The position numbers and the translations under genes were made by a program. Source: Viola odorata (taxonomy: Eukaryota; Streptophyta; Magnoliopsida; Malpighiales; Violaceae). Taken from it: DNA of 64,000 nucleotides. Where the stretch lies: contig OY829542.1 of NCBI GenBank assembly GCA_963691705.1, positions 24,476,579 through 24,540,578 of the forward strand. Reading direction: 5' to 3'. Below are positions 53,534 to 64,000 of this stretch, one piece after another; the first letter of the stretch is position 1, and every line of letters starts with the position of its first letter. The notes beneath the pieces are model-generated. The model was not told the DNA's origin. It ran no database searches and was given only the letters and a program-made list of their open reading frames with translations.

Positions 53534-56500
53534 ATGGGCAGTAAAAAGGAAGATGAATCAAGCACGATGTCAGTCTTCAAACCGACAAGAGGAGCCTCAA
53601 TCCCGATCCAATACCCAACGTTAAGCGAGACGAATTACGGCATCTGGGCTGTCAAGATGAAGATAATCTTGCGTTCGCTAGGAGTATGGTCAGTGGTCGA
53701 AGGTGAAGAAGTGAACGATGACAAAGATCAAGGCGCCATGGTAGCCATTTCTCAAGCAGTACCTGATAATGTGATGATGGCAATATCAGAGAAGGAGACG
53801 GCAAAGGAGGCATGGGACGCACTCAGGGAGATGCGGATTGGCGAAGATCGTGTCAAGAAGGCACGCGTACAGGTGCTGAAACGACAACTCAACAAGTTAC
53901 ACATGGAAGAGTCAGAGTCAATAAACGACTTCTCCATGAAGCTCACTACATTGGTGGGTGAGATTCGCTCACTGGGCACGAAGCTCGACGATAGCGAAGT
54001 AGTTGAAAAGCTATTCAGCGCAGTTCCAGATAAATTCCTCCAGATTATTGGAACAATTGAGCAGTTTGGTGATACTGAGAAGATGTCAGTCTCAGAAGCG
54101 ATTGGTCGTCTCAGAACCTTCGAAGAAGGACTTAAGGGGAGATCGCACTCGAAGGGAAGTGGAGAACAATTACTCTTCACACGAGCCGAGTGGGAGGCAA
54201 GAAGTCCAAAAGCAAAAGGAGATGAAGGTAGAGGAAACAAAAGAGGACGTGGTCGAGGTAGAGGAAATGGTGAACGCCATAATGAAGAGCGAAAGCCACG
54301 CAACTTCGACAAATCAAGGGTGAAGTGCTACAATTGTAATGAATATGGTCACTTTGCAAAAGAGTGTCATAAGCCAAACCGAAGAGAGAGAGCCAATCTT
54401 GTTACAACACAAGGTGATGATGAACCGGCGTTGTTGATGGCTGAAATTTGTGTTCTCAACCATGCAATACAGAATGAACGGGTGTTACTACACGAAGACA
54501 AGGTGGTGCCAAAGATTAGCAGCACCCAAGACAAGGTTTGGTATCTAGATACCGGCGCTAGTAACCACATGACCGGCTGCATTGAAAAGTTTGCTGAAAT
54601 TGACACAACTATCAAAGGAGCAGTCAAATTTGGTGATGGTTCGACTGTAGAGATACAAGGCAAAGGCTCGGTTCTGTTTGAATGTTTCTCAGGTGAGCAT
54701 CGTGTACTTACCAATGTCTACTACATCCCGAAGTTGAAAAGCAATATTATAAGTCTTGGCCAGCTAGATGAGAACGGATGCAAGGTTGTAATTGAAGGAG
54801 GAGCAATGTCTATTTTTGACAGATCACAAAGGCTGCTAGCAAAGGTGGACAAGTCAAGAAACCGGTTATACGTGCTTAACATGGTACCAGCTCTACCTGA
54901 ATGCCTGCTAGCAAGAAGCAAAGAAGAAGCTTGGCGATGGAATGCAAGATACGGGCATGTGAACTTTCATGCTTTGAAGCTGCTAAGTCAGAAACGGATG
55001 GTGCACGGTTTGCCCATGATCGAGCATGAAGAACGCATCTGTGATGGTTGTCTGATTGGAAAGCAACATCGGAATCCTTTCCCAGCAGTGGCAAAGTTTC
55101 AAGCAAAGTCACCTCTTGAACTATGGCATGGTGATTTGTGCGGGCCAATTAATCCTGCTACACACGGAGGCAAGCGTTATTGTTTGCTATTGGTTGATGA
55201 TTGTAGCAGATACATGTGGCTGGTGCTAATCCGAAACAAAGATGAAGCATTTAAAGCATTCAAGAAAATCAAAGCTTCAGCAGAGATGGAGAAAGGCAGC
55301 AAGCTGAAGGCTTTTCGCACTGATCGTGGCGGCGAATTCACCTCAAATGAATTCAAGAATTACTGTGAGATGTCAGGAATCAAGCGTTATCTCACAGCTC
55401 CTTATTCTCCTCAGCAAAACGGAGTTGTTGAACGAAGAAATCAGACGGTGGTAGGCATGGCAAGGAGCTTGTTGAAAAGTATGGAAGTTCCACGAGAGTT
55501 TTGGGGAGAAGCAGTAGCAACTGCTGTATATCTCCTGAATCGAGCACCAACAAGAAGCGTCATCGGAAAAACTCCTTATGAAGCATACTACAACCGCAAG
55601 CCAACGGTTGATCACTTTCGCATCTTTGGATGCATGGGACACGTGAAAGATGTCACTCCTCATCTTTCAAAACTTGCAGACAGAAGCAAGCAAATGGTGT
55701 TTATTGGCTATGATTCAAACACAAAAGGCTATCGGATGTTTGATCCAAAGTCGAAACGAGTAGTGGTGACACGAGATGTTGTGTTTGAAGAGGATAAGAA
55801 GTGGGAGTGGAGCAAGTTTCTAGAAGCAGAAACAGGAGCAGCAGAGAACACTCTTACAACACACTATTTTACCATAGCAGGTGCAGCTGATGTGACAAGT
55901 CAAGAAGATAAAGAAGACTTGTGTGCTACACCATCGACACTTGGTGGAAAATCAGCATCGACATCTGATGAGGGTTCATCAGTAGGGCCACAAGGCAAGC
56001 GTGACCTCAGAAGCTTGTATGATGCAACAATCCCAATAGAAGTGGAGTACTCGGGTTTGTGCTTACTAGGAGAAGAGGAGCCATCAAATTTTGAAGAAGC
56101 AAAGGCAGATTTGATGTGGAGAAGAGCAATGGAGGAGGAAATTTATTCCATTCAGGAAAATGAAACTTGGAAGCTCGTTTCATTACCTGAAAACCAGAAA
56201 CCTATCGGTCTAAAGTGGGTTTTCAAGATAAAGAAGGACGCTCAAGGTAGAATTGTGAAGCATAAGGCGAGACTAGTGGCAAAGGGGTATATTCAACGAC
56301 AAGGCATAGACTTTGATGAAGTCTTCGCCCCTGTTGCTCGACTAGAGACGGTACGGTTGTTGATCTCTATTGCGGCACATAAAGGATGGGAGGTGCATCA
56401 TATGGATGTGAAGTCAGCCTTCCTCAATGGTGTTTTGGAAGAAGAAGTATATGTCATTCAGCCGCCGGGGTTTGAAATCAAAGGAGAAGAACACAAGGTG

Positions 56501-57625
56501 TTAAAGCTGCACAAAGCTTTGTACGGTTTGCGCCAAGCACCTAGAGCTTGGAACTCAAAACTTGACAAGTCATTGAAGACACTTGGTTTTGAGAAGTGTT
56601 CTTTAGAGCATGCCGTGTATACAAGAAATCAAGGTAAAGGAAATTTGATTGTTGGAGTGTACGTGGATGATTTAATTATCACTGGAGAGTTTATGCAGGA
56701 CATCGATTTTTTCAAATCACAGATGAAGAAATTGTTTAGCATGAGTGACCTTGGGTTACTAAGTTATTATTTGGGAATTGAAGTCTGCCAGAATTCTCAA
56801 AGGATTACACTCAACCAGTCGACGTATGCAAGAAAGGTCTTAGACAAATGCGGCATGAAGGACTGCAACCCTTCACAAATTCCGATAGAGCCTCGACTGA
56901 AATTGAGTAAGGAAAGCACAAGTCCACCGGTAGACACAACCTTCTACCGAAGTGTTGTTGGCAGCTTAAGATACCTACTGCACACGCGCCCAGATTTGGC
57001 ATTCTCTGTTGGCATGGTGAGTAGGTACATGGAGAAGCCCACAACAGAGCACATGGCTGCAGTGAAGCATATACTACGGTACGTGAAAGGAACTTCAGAC
57101 CTTGGCTGCGTTTATGTAAAGAAGGAAGGAAGCATGGAGCTGATCGGATACTCTGATAGTGATCTAGCTGGTGATACTGACGACAGGAAGAGTACCTCAG
57201 GTTTCATATTCTTCCTTGGGTCAAATCCTATTAGCTGGTGTTCGCAAAAACAGAAAGTGGTTGCGTTATCTTCCTGTGAAGCAGAGTACATCGCTGCCTG
57301 TGCAGCAGCATGTCAAGGAGTATGGATGGGACGATTGTTGGCAGATCTGTTAAAGACCGAAGTTAAGAAAGTGGTTCTAAAGGTTGATAATCAGTCCGCA
57401 ATTGCACTGAGCAGGAATTCAGTTCATCATGAGAGGAGCAAACATATTGATACCCGATTCCATTTCATTAGAGATTGTGTTGAATCAGGAATGATTGAAA
57501 TTCAACATGTTTGTACAGAAGATCAACGTGCAGATATCTTGACAAAGTCACTTGCAAGAGTGAAGTTCTTGGAAATGAGAGACGAAGCTGGTGTACAGAT
57601 CGCCAGTGGAGGACAACAAGGTTAA
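53534..57625 (+). CDS. Copia gag-pol polyprotein
   Basis: 1363 codons without interruption. Order: UBN2-type gag (residues about 30-240), a CCHC zinc knuckle ([14 protein letters not shown], from residue 265), aspartic protease (LDTGASNHM, Asp at residue 339), a GAG-pre-integrase zinc region (His at about 475), an integrase core with Asp 534, Asp 597 and Glu 633 (the last two D-X35-E), RT with YVDD at 1043-1046, and RNase H with YSDSD around 1208 and SSCEAEYIA after it. Integrase before RT defines Ty1/copia. All catalytic residues are in place. The ATG at 53534 is 47 bp after the LTR, and the stop at 57623-57625 touches the polypurine tract. I do not assign a lineage within copia. Confidence 0.97.
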   Translation: MGSKKEDESSTMSVFKPTRGASIPIQYPTLSETNYGIWAVKMKIILRSLGVWSVVEGEEVNDDKDQGAMVAISQAVPDNVMMAISEKETAKEAWDALREMRIGEDRVKKARVQVLKRQLNKLHMEESESINDFSMKLTTLVGEIRSLGTKLDDSEVVEKLFSAVPDKFLQIIGTIEQFGDTEKMSVSEAIGRLRTFEEGLKGRSHSKGSGEQLLFTRAEWEARSPKAKGDEGRGNKRGRGRGRGNGERHNEERKPRNFDKSRVKCYNCNEYGHFAKECHKPNRRERANLVTTQGDDEPALLMAEICVLNHAIQNERVLLHEDKVVPKISSTQDKVWYLDTGASNHMTGCIEKFAEIDTTIKGAVKFGDGSTVEIQGKGSVLFECFSGEHRVLTNVYYIPKLKSNIISLGQLDENGCKVVIEGGAMSIFDRSQRLLAKVDKSRNRLYVLNMVPALPECLLARSKEEAWRWNARYGHVNFHALKLLSQKRMVHGLPMIEHEERICDGCLIGKQHRNPFPAVAKFQAKSPLELWHGDLCGPINPATHGGKRYCLLLVDDCSRYMWLVLIRNKDEAFKAFKKIKASAEMEKGSKLKAFRTDRGGEFTSNEFKNYCEMSGIKRYLTAPYSPQQNGVVERRNQTVVGMARSLLKSMEVPREFWGEAVATAVYLLNRAPTRSVIGKTPYEAYYNRKPTVDHFRIFGCMGHVKDVTPHLSKLADRSKQMVFIGYDSNTKGYRMFDPKSKRVVVTRDVVFEEDKKWEWSKFLEAETGAAENTLTTHYFTIAGAADVTSQEDKEDLCATPSTLGGKSASTSDEGSSVGPQGKRDLRSLYDATIPIEVEYSGLCLLGEEEPSNFEEAKADLMWRRAMEEEIYSIQENETWKLVSLPENQKPIGLKWVFKIKKDAQGRIVKHKARLVAKGYIQRQGIDFDEVFAPVARLETVRLLISIAAHKGWEVHHMDVKSAFLNGVLEEEVYVIQPPGFEIKGEEHKVLKLHKALYGLRQAPRAWNSKLDKSLKTLGFEKCSLEHAVYTRNQGKGNLIVGVYVDDLIITGEFMQDIDFFKSQMKKLFSMSDLGLLSYYLGIEVCQNSQRITLNQSTYARKVLDKCGMKDCNPSQIPIEPRLKLSKESTSPPVDTTFYRSVVGSLRYLLHTRPDLAFSVGMVSRYMEKPTTEHMAAVKHILRYVKGTSDLGCVYVKKEGSMELIGYSDSDLAGDTDDRKSTSGFIFFLGSNPISWCSQKQKVVALSSCEAEYIAACAAACQGVWMGRLLADLLKTEVKKVVLKVDNQSAIALSRNSVHHERSKHIDTRFHFIRDCVESGMIEIQHVCTEDQRADILTKSLARVKFLEMRDEAGVQIASGGQQG

Positions 57626-57634
57626 GGAGGAGAT
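57626..57634 (+). other. Copia polypurine tract
   Basis: AAGGAGGAGAT just before the 3' LTR, the expected primer for plus-strand DNA synthesis. It overlaps the end of the coding region. Confidence 0.85.
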
Positions 57635-57925
57635 TGATGAGTTAATCTAGTTGTCCATTTATGTTTTCACGTTTTCCACATTCTAGTCAGTTAAGAGTTA
57701 ATGTCAGTAGTTGATAAAGTCATGGTTAGTTGCTAAAATCATGGAGTAGCGGGTTAAGTGGTCAGTTTTATTCTTAGAGAACATGGGTTGTAATGTTAGT
57801 GGTCAGTTATGTATTTACCTATATAATGATAAATCAGAAAATGATGCAGTGAGTTGAGCATCAACCAAAATCCTCTGTGTTTTTTATTCTACATCTTCAA
57901 GTCTTTTCTGGTTTAAAACCCAACA
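57635..57925 (+). repeat. Copia 3' LTR
   Basis: 291 bp, one mismatch to the 5' LTR. Confidence 0.96.
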
Positions 57926-57930
57926 AATAT
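57926..57930. repeat. Target-site duplication of copia element, right (AATAT)
   Basis: Follows CCCAACA of the 3' LTR and equals 53191-53195. Confidence 0.93.
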
Positions 57931-58010
57931 CACCCCCTTGCTGATTATTGCACCAACTAAATCGTTTACCCTATTGGGCCTTGCAAAACGCATGTCATAA
58001 CACCTTCTGC
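57931..58010 (-). pseudogene. LINE endonuclease fragment, upstream side of copia insertion
   Basis: The minus strand reads GKRFSWCNNQQGGD directly before the copia insertion point. This matches the F(S/T)W.N....G block of plant LINE endonucleases and continues the fragment that ends at 53195. Similarity fades beyond about 58010, so the LINE is truncated on its 5' side, though the exact edge is uncertain. Confidence 0.65.
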
Positions 58011-58245
58011 ACGCCCGGGTTTTGAGTTGTAAAAAAAACGAAGAAAAAAAGCATGAACGGAACAAAACATGGTCCAATAGAGTCTCGTCATAGGTAGTAG
58101 GACCCATGAGGTAGAAATCACACCAAACACATACATAGGTATAGATAGTTTCTCACAGTGCGTAGCTGATTTAGAAGTTTTCACAAACATATTTATAATA
58201 ATACTACGAAATTTATTTTTATTTTTATGGTTACTCTGATTTGTA
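58011..58245. other. 3' flank of the PI-type gene
   Basis: The region between the last LINE trace and the PI stop codon probably holds the 3' untranslated region of the PI transcript. I could not fix a polyadenylation site. No other feature was seen. Confidence 0.4.
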
Positions 58246-60831
58246 TTAGATCCTTTCTTGCAGATTTGGCTGAATCGGCTGCACGCGAAATGCGAAAGGC
58301 ATCTGGGAGTTATACTCCCTGGCTCTCTGTTGATGATACGCATTCTCCATGTCCCTTGCATTCTCTTCCAGAGCCAGCTCCTGCTGTTGCTGCATATGAA
58401 TCTCATTAATGCATCATTTCTTAATTAAGTACTACTACTACTATTTCTCATCTATATATATAGCCAACCAACAAAAACAACCAAACCAAACGACAACAAA
58501 ACCTAACTTCTTTAAGTTGCAGGAAATATTATTAAGCTACAAGCTGGTTCGTAATAGTAAGGACATACCTTTATCATGTCTATAAGAAAAGAAAAAAAAT
58601 AGTATGGTTCCTCCTAATTATTGACTCCACATTGCAAACACATACAGCTCACAAAGCCTGACTTCCTCTCTTCTGTCTAGTAAAGACGAGTAAAGAAACA
58701 CTCTATGAAAGTATTTGTTTTAAGAAATCAGGAGTTCAACCCGTCTACAAAAAACACTCCCTCAATTTATACATCTTCATTCATTATAATTACAGATTTA
58801 GTAATAGAGAAAAGAAAATTTATTTTATTTAAAATAATTTGTTGGCCAGCCTAGATGAGATTGATTATTTTAATTATAATAACAAACTAACTATCTATTT
58901 ATTTTTTAGTCTCTCCCAATGTCTTTTGCTCCTTCCGAACAAAAAAAAAATTATTAATTAAAAAAAAAATCAAAACTCAGTCACGGACAACAAAAGATAG
59001 ATTGGCCAAGATGCATGAAAGATTATATATATATATAGGTAAAATGTATATGTACCAAGATGAAGCTGAGGCGCTTGGTTTCATCCTCCAACATCTTTCC
59101 CTGTAAAATTGAAAACATTTATTCAATTTCAACAAGATTTCTGCAATTAGAAATCATAAAAATAAGAATTGAGATCTAAATTAATTGTTTAAGGATATCA
59201 TACATTTTTCTCCATCATCCTGTGGTACTCCATCTGCATAAGTATATACCACAAAAAATGAGTCAAGAAAATAAATTTAAAAAGGACTATAATTAAATAA
59301 ATAATTCATTAAGGAAACAAAAAGAAATTAAATTAAAGAAGAAAAAAACGATTGAAAAGATGAACAATTAATAGAAGATAGAGATACAGATACAAACCTG
59401 TTTGTTACGAGCAACAGTAAGACCAGTTTCAAGGGCTTCCTCTATGGCCATCAGCTCCTTATGGTGCAGTGAAGTGATATCCTTCCCTTTGAGGTGACTG
59501 CATATATAGCATTTTTTGATGAAAATATAAAATTCTTTATTTTAATTAAATAAAGTATACTATATAATTAGTTTACCTTAGCTCAATCTGCATGCTGTCA
59601 TTCTCTTTCTTGACTCTATCAATCTCATTGCTCAGGTTCTGTATTTTTTGTTTTTTAACATACAAAGAAGGAATAATTAGGTTTCAATGTCAAAGATGAA
59701 TTATAACTGAAGAAAGAAAAGAAAAGAAAAGAAAATAATGAGCATGCAAAGATCTGCTGACAGATGAAATGAAAGCTTGGTGTTATAACATGATGGTTAA
59801 TTGATGTATTGATATCAAAAAGGAGATCTTGTTTATGAAACCCTAGACAGCAGGTGCAGGTACAGGCAGTGTGCAATGCATTCCTGTTTCATTTCATCAC
59901 ACTTCACTGTATATATCTATTTATGGAAATATTTTCTTGATTTCCTTGCTATCTAAACATTTATCTCTCCCTACCTATTAGGGTGTAGTCTTTCAATTCT
60001 TGCAAAGAAAAGGAAGGCATCAAGAAAACCATTTCTTACCAGATCTGTTCATATCATCATCATATTCATAGATATCTGTTACAGCTCAAGAAAATTAACC
60101 ATTTCTTTCTTCTTATCTCTCTTTATTAAAAAGAAAAAGAAATTAAAAACTTCAAGAGAGAGAAGACTGTAAGTTCAAAACATTGTAGATCTGACTCATA
60201 GAATTCATAGTTTTCATGGAATTTCCTATCATATTTTTATGCAAAACCAATTTGAAACACAAGAACTTATCACAAACATTCTCCAACAATAATCTTATAA
60301 TCAAAAATCTAATTGAAATGCTTTCAAATGTAAAATCCTAACAGTGAATAATAATAGACCAAAAAAATATTAAAAATAAAAACAACCAATACCCATATAT
60401 ATACCTCATGTTTAGCATCCCACAATCTTTTACCAGACTGCTTGTGATATTGGTCCAACAGCTCAACCAGCCTTTCATGTATAAAACAGAAAGAAACAAA
60501 ATTAATTAATTAAGAACCAAGATTTTACAAATTAAACAAAAGATCTTCAAGTTATAAACAAATTAAAAATAATCTGTTAATTATAGAAAAGAAAAGAAAA
60601 AGACAAAAGAGAAAGAGAGGAAGGTGTGGGTGTGAATATATACGAAGTAGAAGGGCTGCAGTACTCATGCATCTTGCCAGAACTAGCAAAGATGACAAGA
60701 GAGACTTGTGCATCACATAACACAGTGATCTCCTTAGCTTTCTTGATGATCCCATTCCTCCTCTTCGAATAGGTCACCTGCCTGTTGCTTGAATTCTCTA
60801 TCCTCTTTATCTCAATCTTTCCTCTCCCCAT
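58246..60831 (-). CDS. PI: PISTILLATA/GLOBOSA-type MADS-box transcription factor
   Basis: Seven coding exons on the minus strand: 60831-60644 (188 nt), 60471-60405 (67), 59638-59577 (62), 59497-59398 (100), 59233-59204 (30), 59100-59056 (45) and 58401-58246. All introns are GT-AG, and exon sizes 188/67/62/100/30/45 are those of B-class MIKC genes. Exon 1 encodes the MADS domain ([20 protein letters not shown]). Exons 3-5 encode the K-domain helices. Exon 7 ends with the PI motif [18 protein letters not shown] and a TAA at 58246-58248. The protein is about 215 residues, or 211 if the exon 7 acceptor giving 58389 is used. PI proteins work as nuclear heterodimers with AP3/DEF proteins to specify petals and stamens. 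No stop or frameshift is visible, so the gene looks functional. An in-frame non-ATG extension upstream of 60831 is 5' leader, because ATGGGGAGAGG is the conserved start. Residue 107, in the usual ELRHLKG block, is Ser here instead of Arg. Confidence 0.95.
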
Positions 60832-63671
60832 GTTATTAGATTGATAAATCTTGCTTGGTTTCTCTCTCTTTTTTAATGTGTTCTTGCTAGCTAGAGAAGA
60901 AGATAGAAGATTCAAAGGGAAAATGAAAGAGACAGAGAAAGTGAGAGGAAGGAAGCAATCTTAGATGATAGAGTAGGAGAAGCTAGGTTACTTACTATTA
61001 TGGGTTTGGAGACATGAAACTTTCTTAGTGGCACAGAAGAGAAAGAAGGGGTGATTGCTTTGTACGTGGGTTCTTGATGACAAAGCAAATGCCAATTTAA
61101 TCCCAACTGCTTCTTCTTTTTTTAATCTCTTTCAAAAGTTTAATTTCTTGTATAATTCACCTTGTTAACCATTGGTTCTCTCACTTAGATTAGGCTTAGG
61201 GTTTTCTAATGTTCAGCAATTTACTCACGACACACAAGACAGATTAAAGCTTAATTAATAATTGTCAATTAATTAATACATACCAGCTGCTTTTAGTATT
61301 ACTCCCAGCTATGTCACTCATTTCGCCTTGTGTGTAATCACATAATTCTCACAAAAATCTTACTAGGGAAGTTTTCTCAAACTCCCATTTTAGTCCTTAT
61401 TTTTTGTTATTTTTTACATAATCCATTGCAAAAATAAATTTTCCATATTCTTTATTAATTTTTTCTTTTATTTATTGTTTATTAAATTAGTTAGCCCCAA
61501 TTATTTCAGTCTATTTTCATGATTGATTTTTTTTCCCTCATAAGTTAAAAGTATATTATAATATACATAACTCATTATAATATACTTTTAACTTCAAAAA
61601 AAAAAAAATTTAGAAAGTTATAAGTCAACTCCTAGCTAAATCAATGTTTCGTTCAGTATGGTGTTATAAAACTCTCTAACAATTTGTGTTATTTGGCGAG
61701 TAAAATGAGAATAAATAAAGAAAGAAATAAACAAGTTGTGCATGTCTTGAAGTATGTGATGGTCATGTCTAGGGTTTTCCTTTTTCCTTTTTTCTATTTT
61801 CAGTGATGGAACTTTGTATAAATGTATAGATTGGGGATGAAATAATTAATTAAAAGCTTAAGCATCAAATCAGATGCAAGGAAAATGTAAAGTTTGGTTT
61901 GCTGCCCTCTAAATTCCGGTACAAGCGGAGGAGGGAAGAGGTTAAAAAAGAGAAGAATGGGTCAAAAAAGGGTAAAAGGATAGCTAAGCTTTTGAACGTG
62001 CCCCATTGTCTAAGGAAAGCATATGATTTATGGTTCAACAGTCAAGCTCACTGGGTCAGGGCCTATACGTCTTAAACAGTATTCCCCCCAATGCCTACTC
62101 TAACTAATTTATTAATAAAACGTCACAACAATGGAGGGAAGGAAGCTGGCTATCTTTTGTACACTGTTTAACACACTGTATTATGGATATATTGCTGCTA
62201 ATTTCCTCCACAATTTACTCTTCTTCTTCTCTTTCATTCCATCCCCACGCATCCAATCTGAGACTAGTTAATCTTGTTTCGCATCAGTCTTGAAAGACAT
62301 AATGGTTAATTAATTTCTCAAACTTCCATGCTTCAACTCTATATCTGGGTCAAAGGTGTCTAGTATAATGTTGTCAATTTGGTTTCTTACGGGTTGAGAC
62401 CTATGTATTTAGAACTAGTCCGAGAGATAATTCAAAATTTTAAAATTTAACCGGAATTCGTCATATATACATATAGTTATATAAATGTTTATAGTATATT
62501 TTTTTTCATGAAAATCTAAATTGCGTTCTTTTATTTGACCATCAAATGTAATATTTATATGTATAATTAAATCAAAACTAATTAATTATTAAGTAAATAA
62601 ATTTATATCTGAAATAATTATAACTCGTGACCGGTTCGCCGGTTCTTACACCGGTTTAACTGATTTTTTACGATTTTGGCAAAAAGAAAAAAGTCCGCCC
62701 ATTTCAGGAACGATAATAAGCCGACCAATCATAGGTTCTCCTATCTCTACAGCATTTATATCAATGGTATGTCTATTATCATGCTATTTCAATTCTGAAA
62801 ATATATCATTTGGTAAATATGGTATATCAATTTTCAATATTTATTTCATTTATATAGTAAATTTACGTTTTATTAGAGCATGAAACTTAGAATAAATGTA
62901 TCATATAATAAATTTGTATTTCAAGCTAATAAGAAGGCAACAACAGAGGGAAACTTTAAGGGAGGATAACTTTTCATTCGGGCATATTGGGAAAAGTATT
63001 TAAAAGCGAGTACTTCGCAATATTTTGAATTAAACATACCTTGAACGTGGCTATTGGTAGAAGAAAAATAAAGACCCGGATTGCTTAATTGGACCCTGAA
63101 AGACAAATAAACTGACTTTTATGTTTTCCGCCTTTTTTTTTATTTTAGTTTTACGTTTCTATGCAACGTTGGTAATATTTAAACCTTATTTTCGGTTGTA
63201 TTAGAGTTAGATATTACTATTATTTTATCATACTTTGTTCTTTTATCTGGATTGAAAAATCTCCCATAGTTTCATGCATCTAGTGGTAGCTAAGCAGGTC
63301 CTGATCGATGGCGACTCATATCGACAACTCTAACACAAGTGTAAACGACCCTCCCCAAAACGAAGGCTAGCGAGAATGGAGATTATTTGGCCTCGTTTAG
63401 ATGCCCAAAGAGTATCTTTGTCAACATTAAAAATTGAGGTTCAAGAACTTACTAAAATCATAACAGGACAAATAAAATATAAAATGGATATTCTTAATTA
63501 CTAATTAATAAATAGAAAAAAATGATGGCATATGTATAAGTTAGAAGGGGAAATTATTAAAAGTCACTTTTATTTAATTTATTAATGACTGATAAATAGA
63601 AAAAAAAATGACGATACAAAATAGGAATGGAAGAAATATAGGAGAATGAATAGTAAAAGGATAGTAAAGGA
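60832..63671. other. Upstream region of the PI-type gene
   Basis: About 2.8 kb of AT-rich sequence. The first 300 bp carry the probable 5' leader. I found no complete CC(A/T)6GG CArG box by eye on either strand, although B-class promoters usually have one. A perfect 21-bp inverted repeat lies at 61542-61594, and CCGGTT words cluster at 62630-62660. No coding domain was recognised. Confidence 0.5.
61542..61594. repeat. Perfect 21-bp inverted repeat upstream of PI
   Basis: Arms 61542-61562 (starting AAGTTAAAAG) and 61574-61594 (ending CTTTTAACTT) are exact reverse complements separated by 11 bases. It lies about 710 bp upstream of the PI start codon. It could be a small MITE remnant or a hairpin. 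No target duplication was evident beyond the arms. Confidence 0.8.
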
Positions 63672-63933
63672 AAACCTGGTCCAGCAGGTGTTGGTGGGAT
63701 CCTTAGAGATAGTAAAGGAGATTTTATCTGCCTCTTCTCGGATTACATTGGCGAGGCTGATTCTAACTTGGCGGAAGTCCTGGCTATCTGAAAAGCCTTG
63801 GAGATTACTGTAGAGAATCCCAATCTTTATGCAGTCGACTTCGTGCTTGAATCAGACTCTCTTAGAGCGGTCACTTGGATCAAAAGTGGTGTTGATAGGC
63901 CTTGTCTTTTTACCAACGAATTCAGGTAGATCG
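63672..63933 (+). pseudogene. LINE-type RNase H (RVT_3) remnant
   Basis: The plus-strand frame from 63672 reads PGPAGVGGILRDSKGDF, then DSNLAEVLAI, a TGA near 63789, then VLESDSLRAVTWIKSG and a TAG at about 63931. GGILRDS, the AE.LAI block and ESDS are the conserved signatures of the RNase H at the 3' end of plant L1 LINEs and of related stand-alone RVT_3 genes. The stop codons show that it is dead. The start of the domain is missing. The last 67 bases of the window show further weak similarity in another frame. Confidence 0.7.
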
Positions 63934-64000
63934 ACTCCTTAAAATTGAGGTTAGGCAGCGTCTCTATTATCCACACTCGTCGTGAAACCAACAATATAGT

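Larger units (their letters stand above)
53196..57925 (+). mobile_element. Intact Ty1/copia retrotransposon, 4.73 kb
   Basis: Two 291-bp LTRs differing at one base, AATAT duplications, a primer site, a polypurine tract and one uninterrupted polyprotein frame. All parts needed for autonomous movement appear present. It sits in the endonuclease region of a LINE, in the opposite orientation. The near-identical LTRs show that insertion is recent on an evolutionary scale. Confidence 0.97.

Noticed and set aside
53752..54312. A 186-codon minus-strand frame inside copia gag
   Set aside because: It is the shadow of the intact polyprotein, with no recognisable domain.
60832..60915. N-terminal extension of the PI protein by 28 residues
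   Set aside because: The frame is open but has no conserved residues, and [11 protein letters not shown] is the universal start of PI proteins.

Overview
The window is nuclear DNA of a flowering plant, most likely a core eudicot. The evidence is a complete, intron-bearing PISTILLATA/GLOBOSA-type MADS-box gene at the right end (58246-60831, minus strand) and a dense stack of nested plant retrotransposons filling positions 1 to about 58010. No bacterial, organellar, tRNA or rRNA genes were seen.

Layout. (1) E1, a Ty3/gypsy Tat/Ogre-like element on the minus strand, occupies 1-2185 and 18409 to about 24029. It holds a 5' LTR, a sense accessory ORF1 of the DUF7745 type, gag and the start of protease, and runs off the left edge. 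(2) E2, a Tat (Retand-like) element at 2186-18408, sits inside the gag gene of E1. It has two LTRs of about 610 bp, a GGCTC target duplication and gag-PR-RT-RNaseH-second RNaseH-INT on the minus strand. About 9 kb between integrase and 3' LTR carries antisense, apparently spliced accessory genes, including two diverged copies of a PF04195-like ORF. (3) E3, another Tat-like element at 24030-48933, is deleted for RT/RNaseH/INT and carries its own antisense plant-mobile-domain gene. (4) Inside that antisense gene of E3 sits a 15.8-kb tandem array of an Athila-like non-autonomous element (26392-42230): four LTRs alternating with three 3431-bp internal regions, flanked by a GGCAA duplication. The two inner LTRs are hybrids of the outer two, so the array grew by LTR-LTR recombination after a single insertion. 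(5) E4, a gypsy gag and 5' LTR fragment (about 48934-51495). (6) A decayed L1-type LINE (51496-53195 plus 57931 to about 58010), split by (7) a young, intact Ty1/copia element (53196-57925, plus strand, 1363-codon polyprotein, LTRs differing at one of 291 bases, AATAT duplication).

Right of the transposons lies the PI-type gene with seven coding exons and its upstream region (60832-63671), which contains a perfect 21-bp inverted repeat. A LINE-type RNase H remnant on the plus strand (63672-63933) ends the window.

How it fits together: except for the copia element and the terminal RNase H remnant, every element has its gag-pol or LINE ORF on the minus strand, as does the PI gene. Accessory antisense genes run the other way on the plus strand, with recognisable TATA boxes and GT-AG introns in E2. 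Age order inferred from nesting and LTR divergence: E1, E3 and the LINE are oldest; E2 (about 95% LTR identity) and the Athila insertion (about 97%) are younger; the Athila tandem expansion and the copia insertion are the most recent. Percentages are counts by eye, not alignments.
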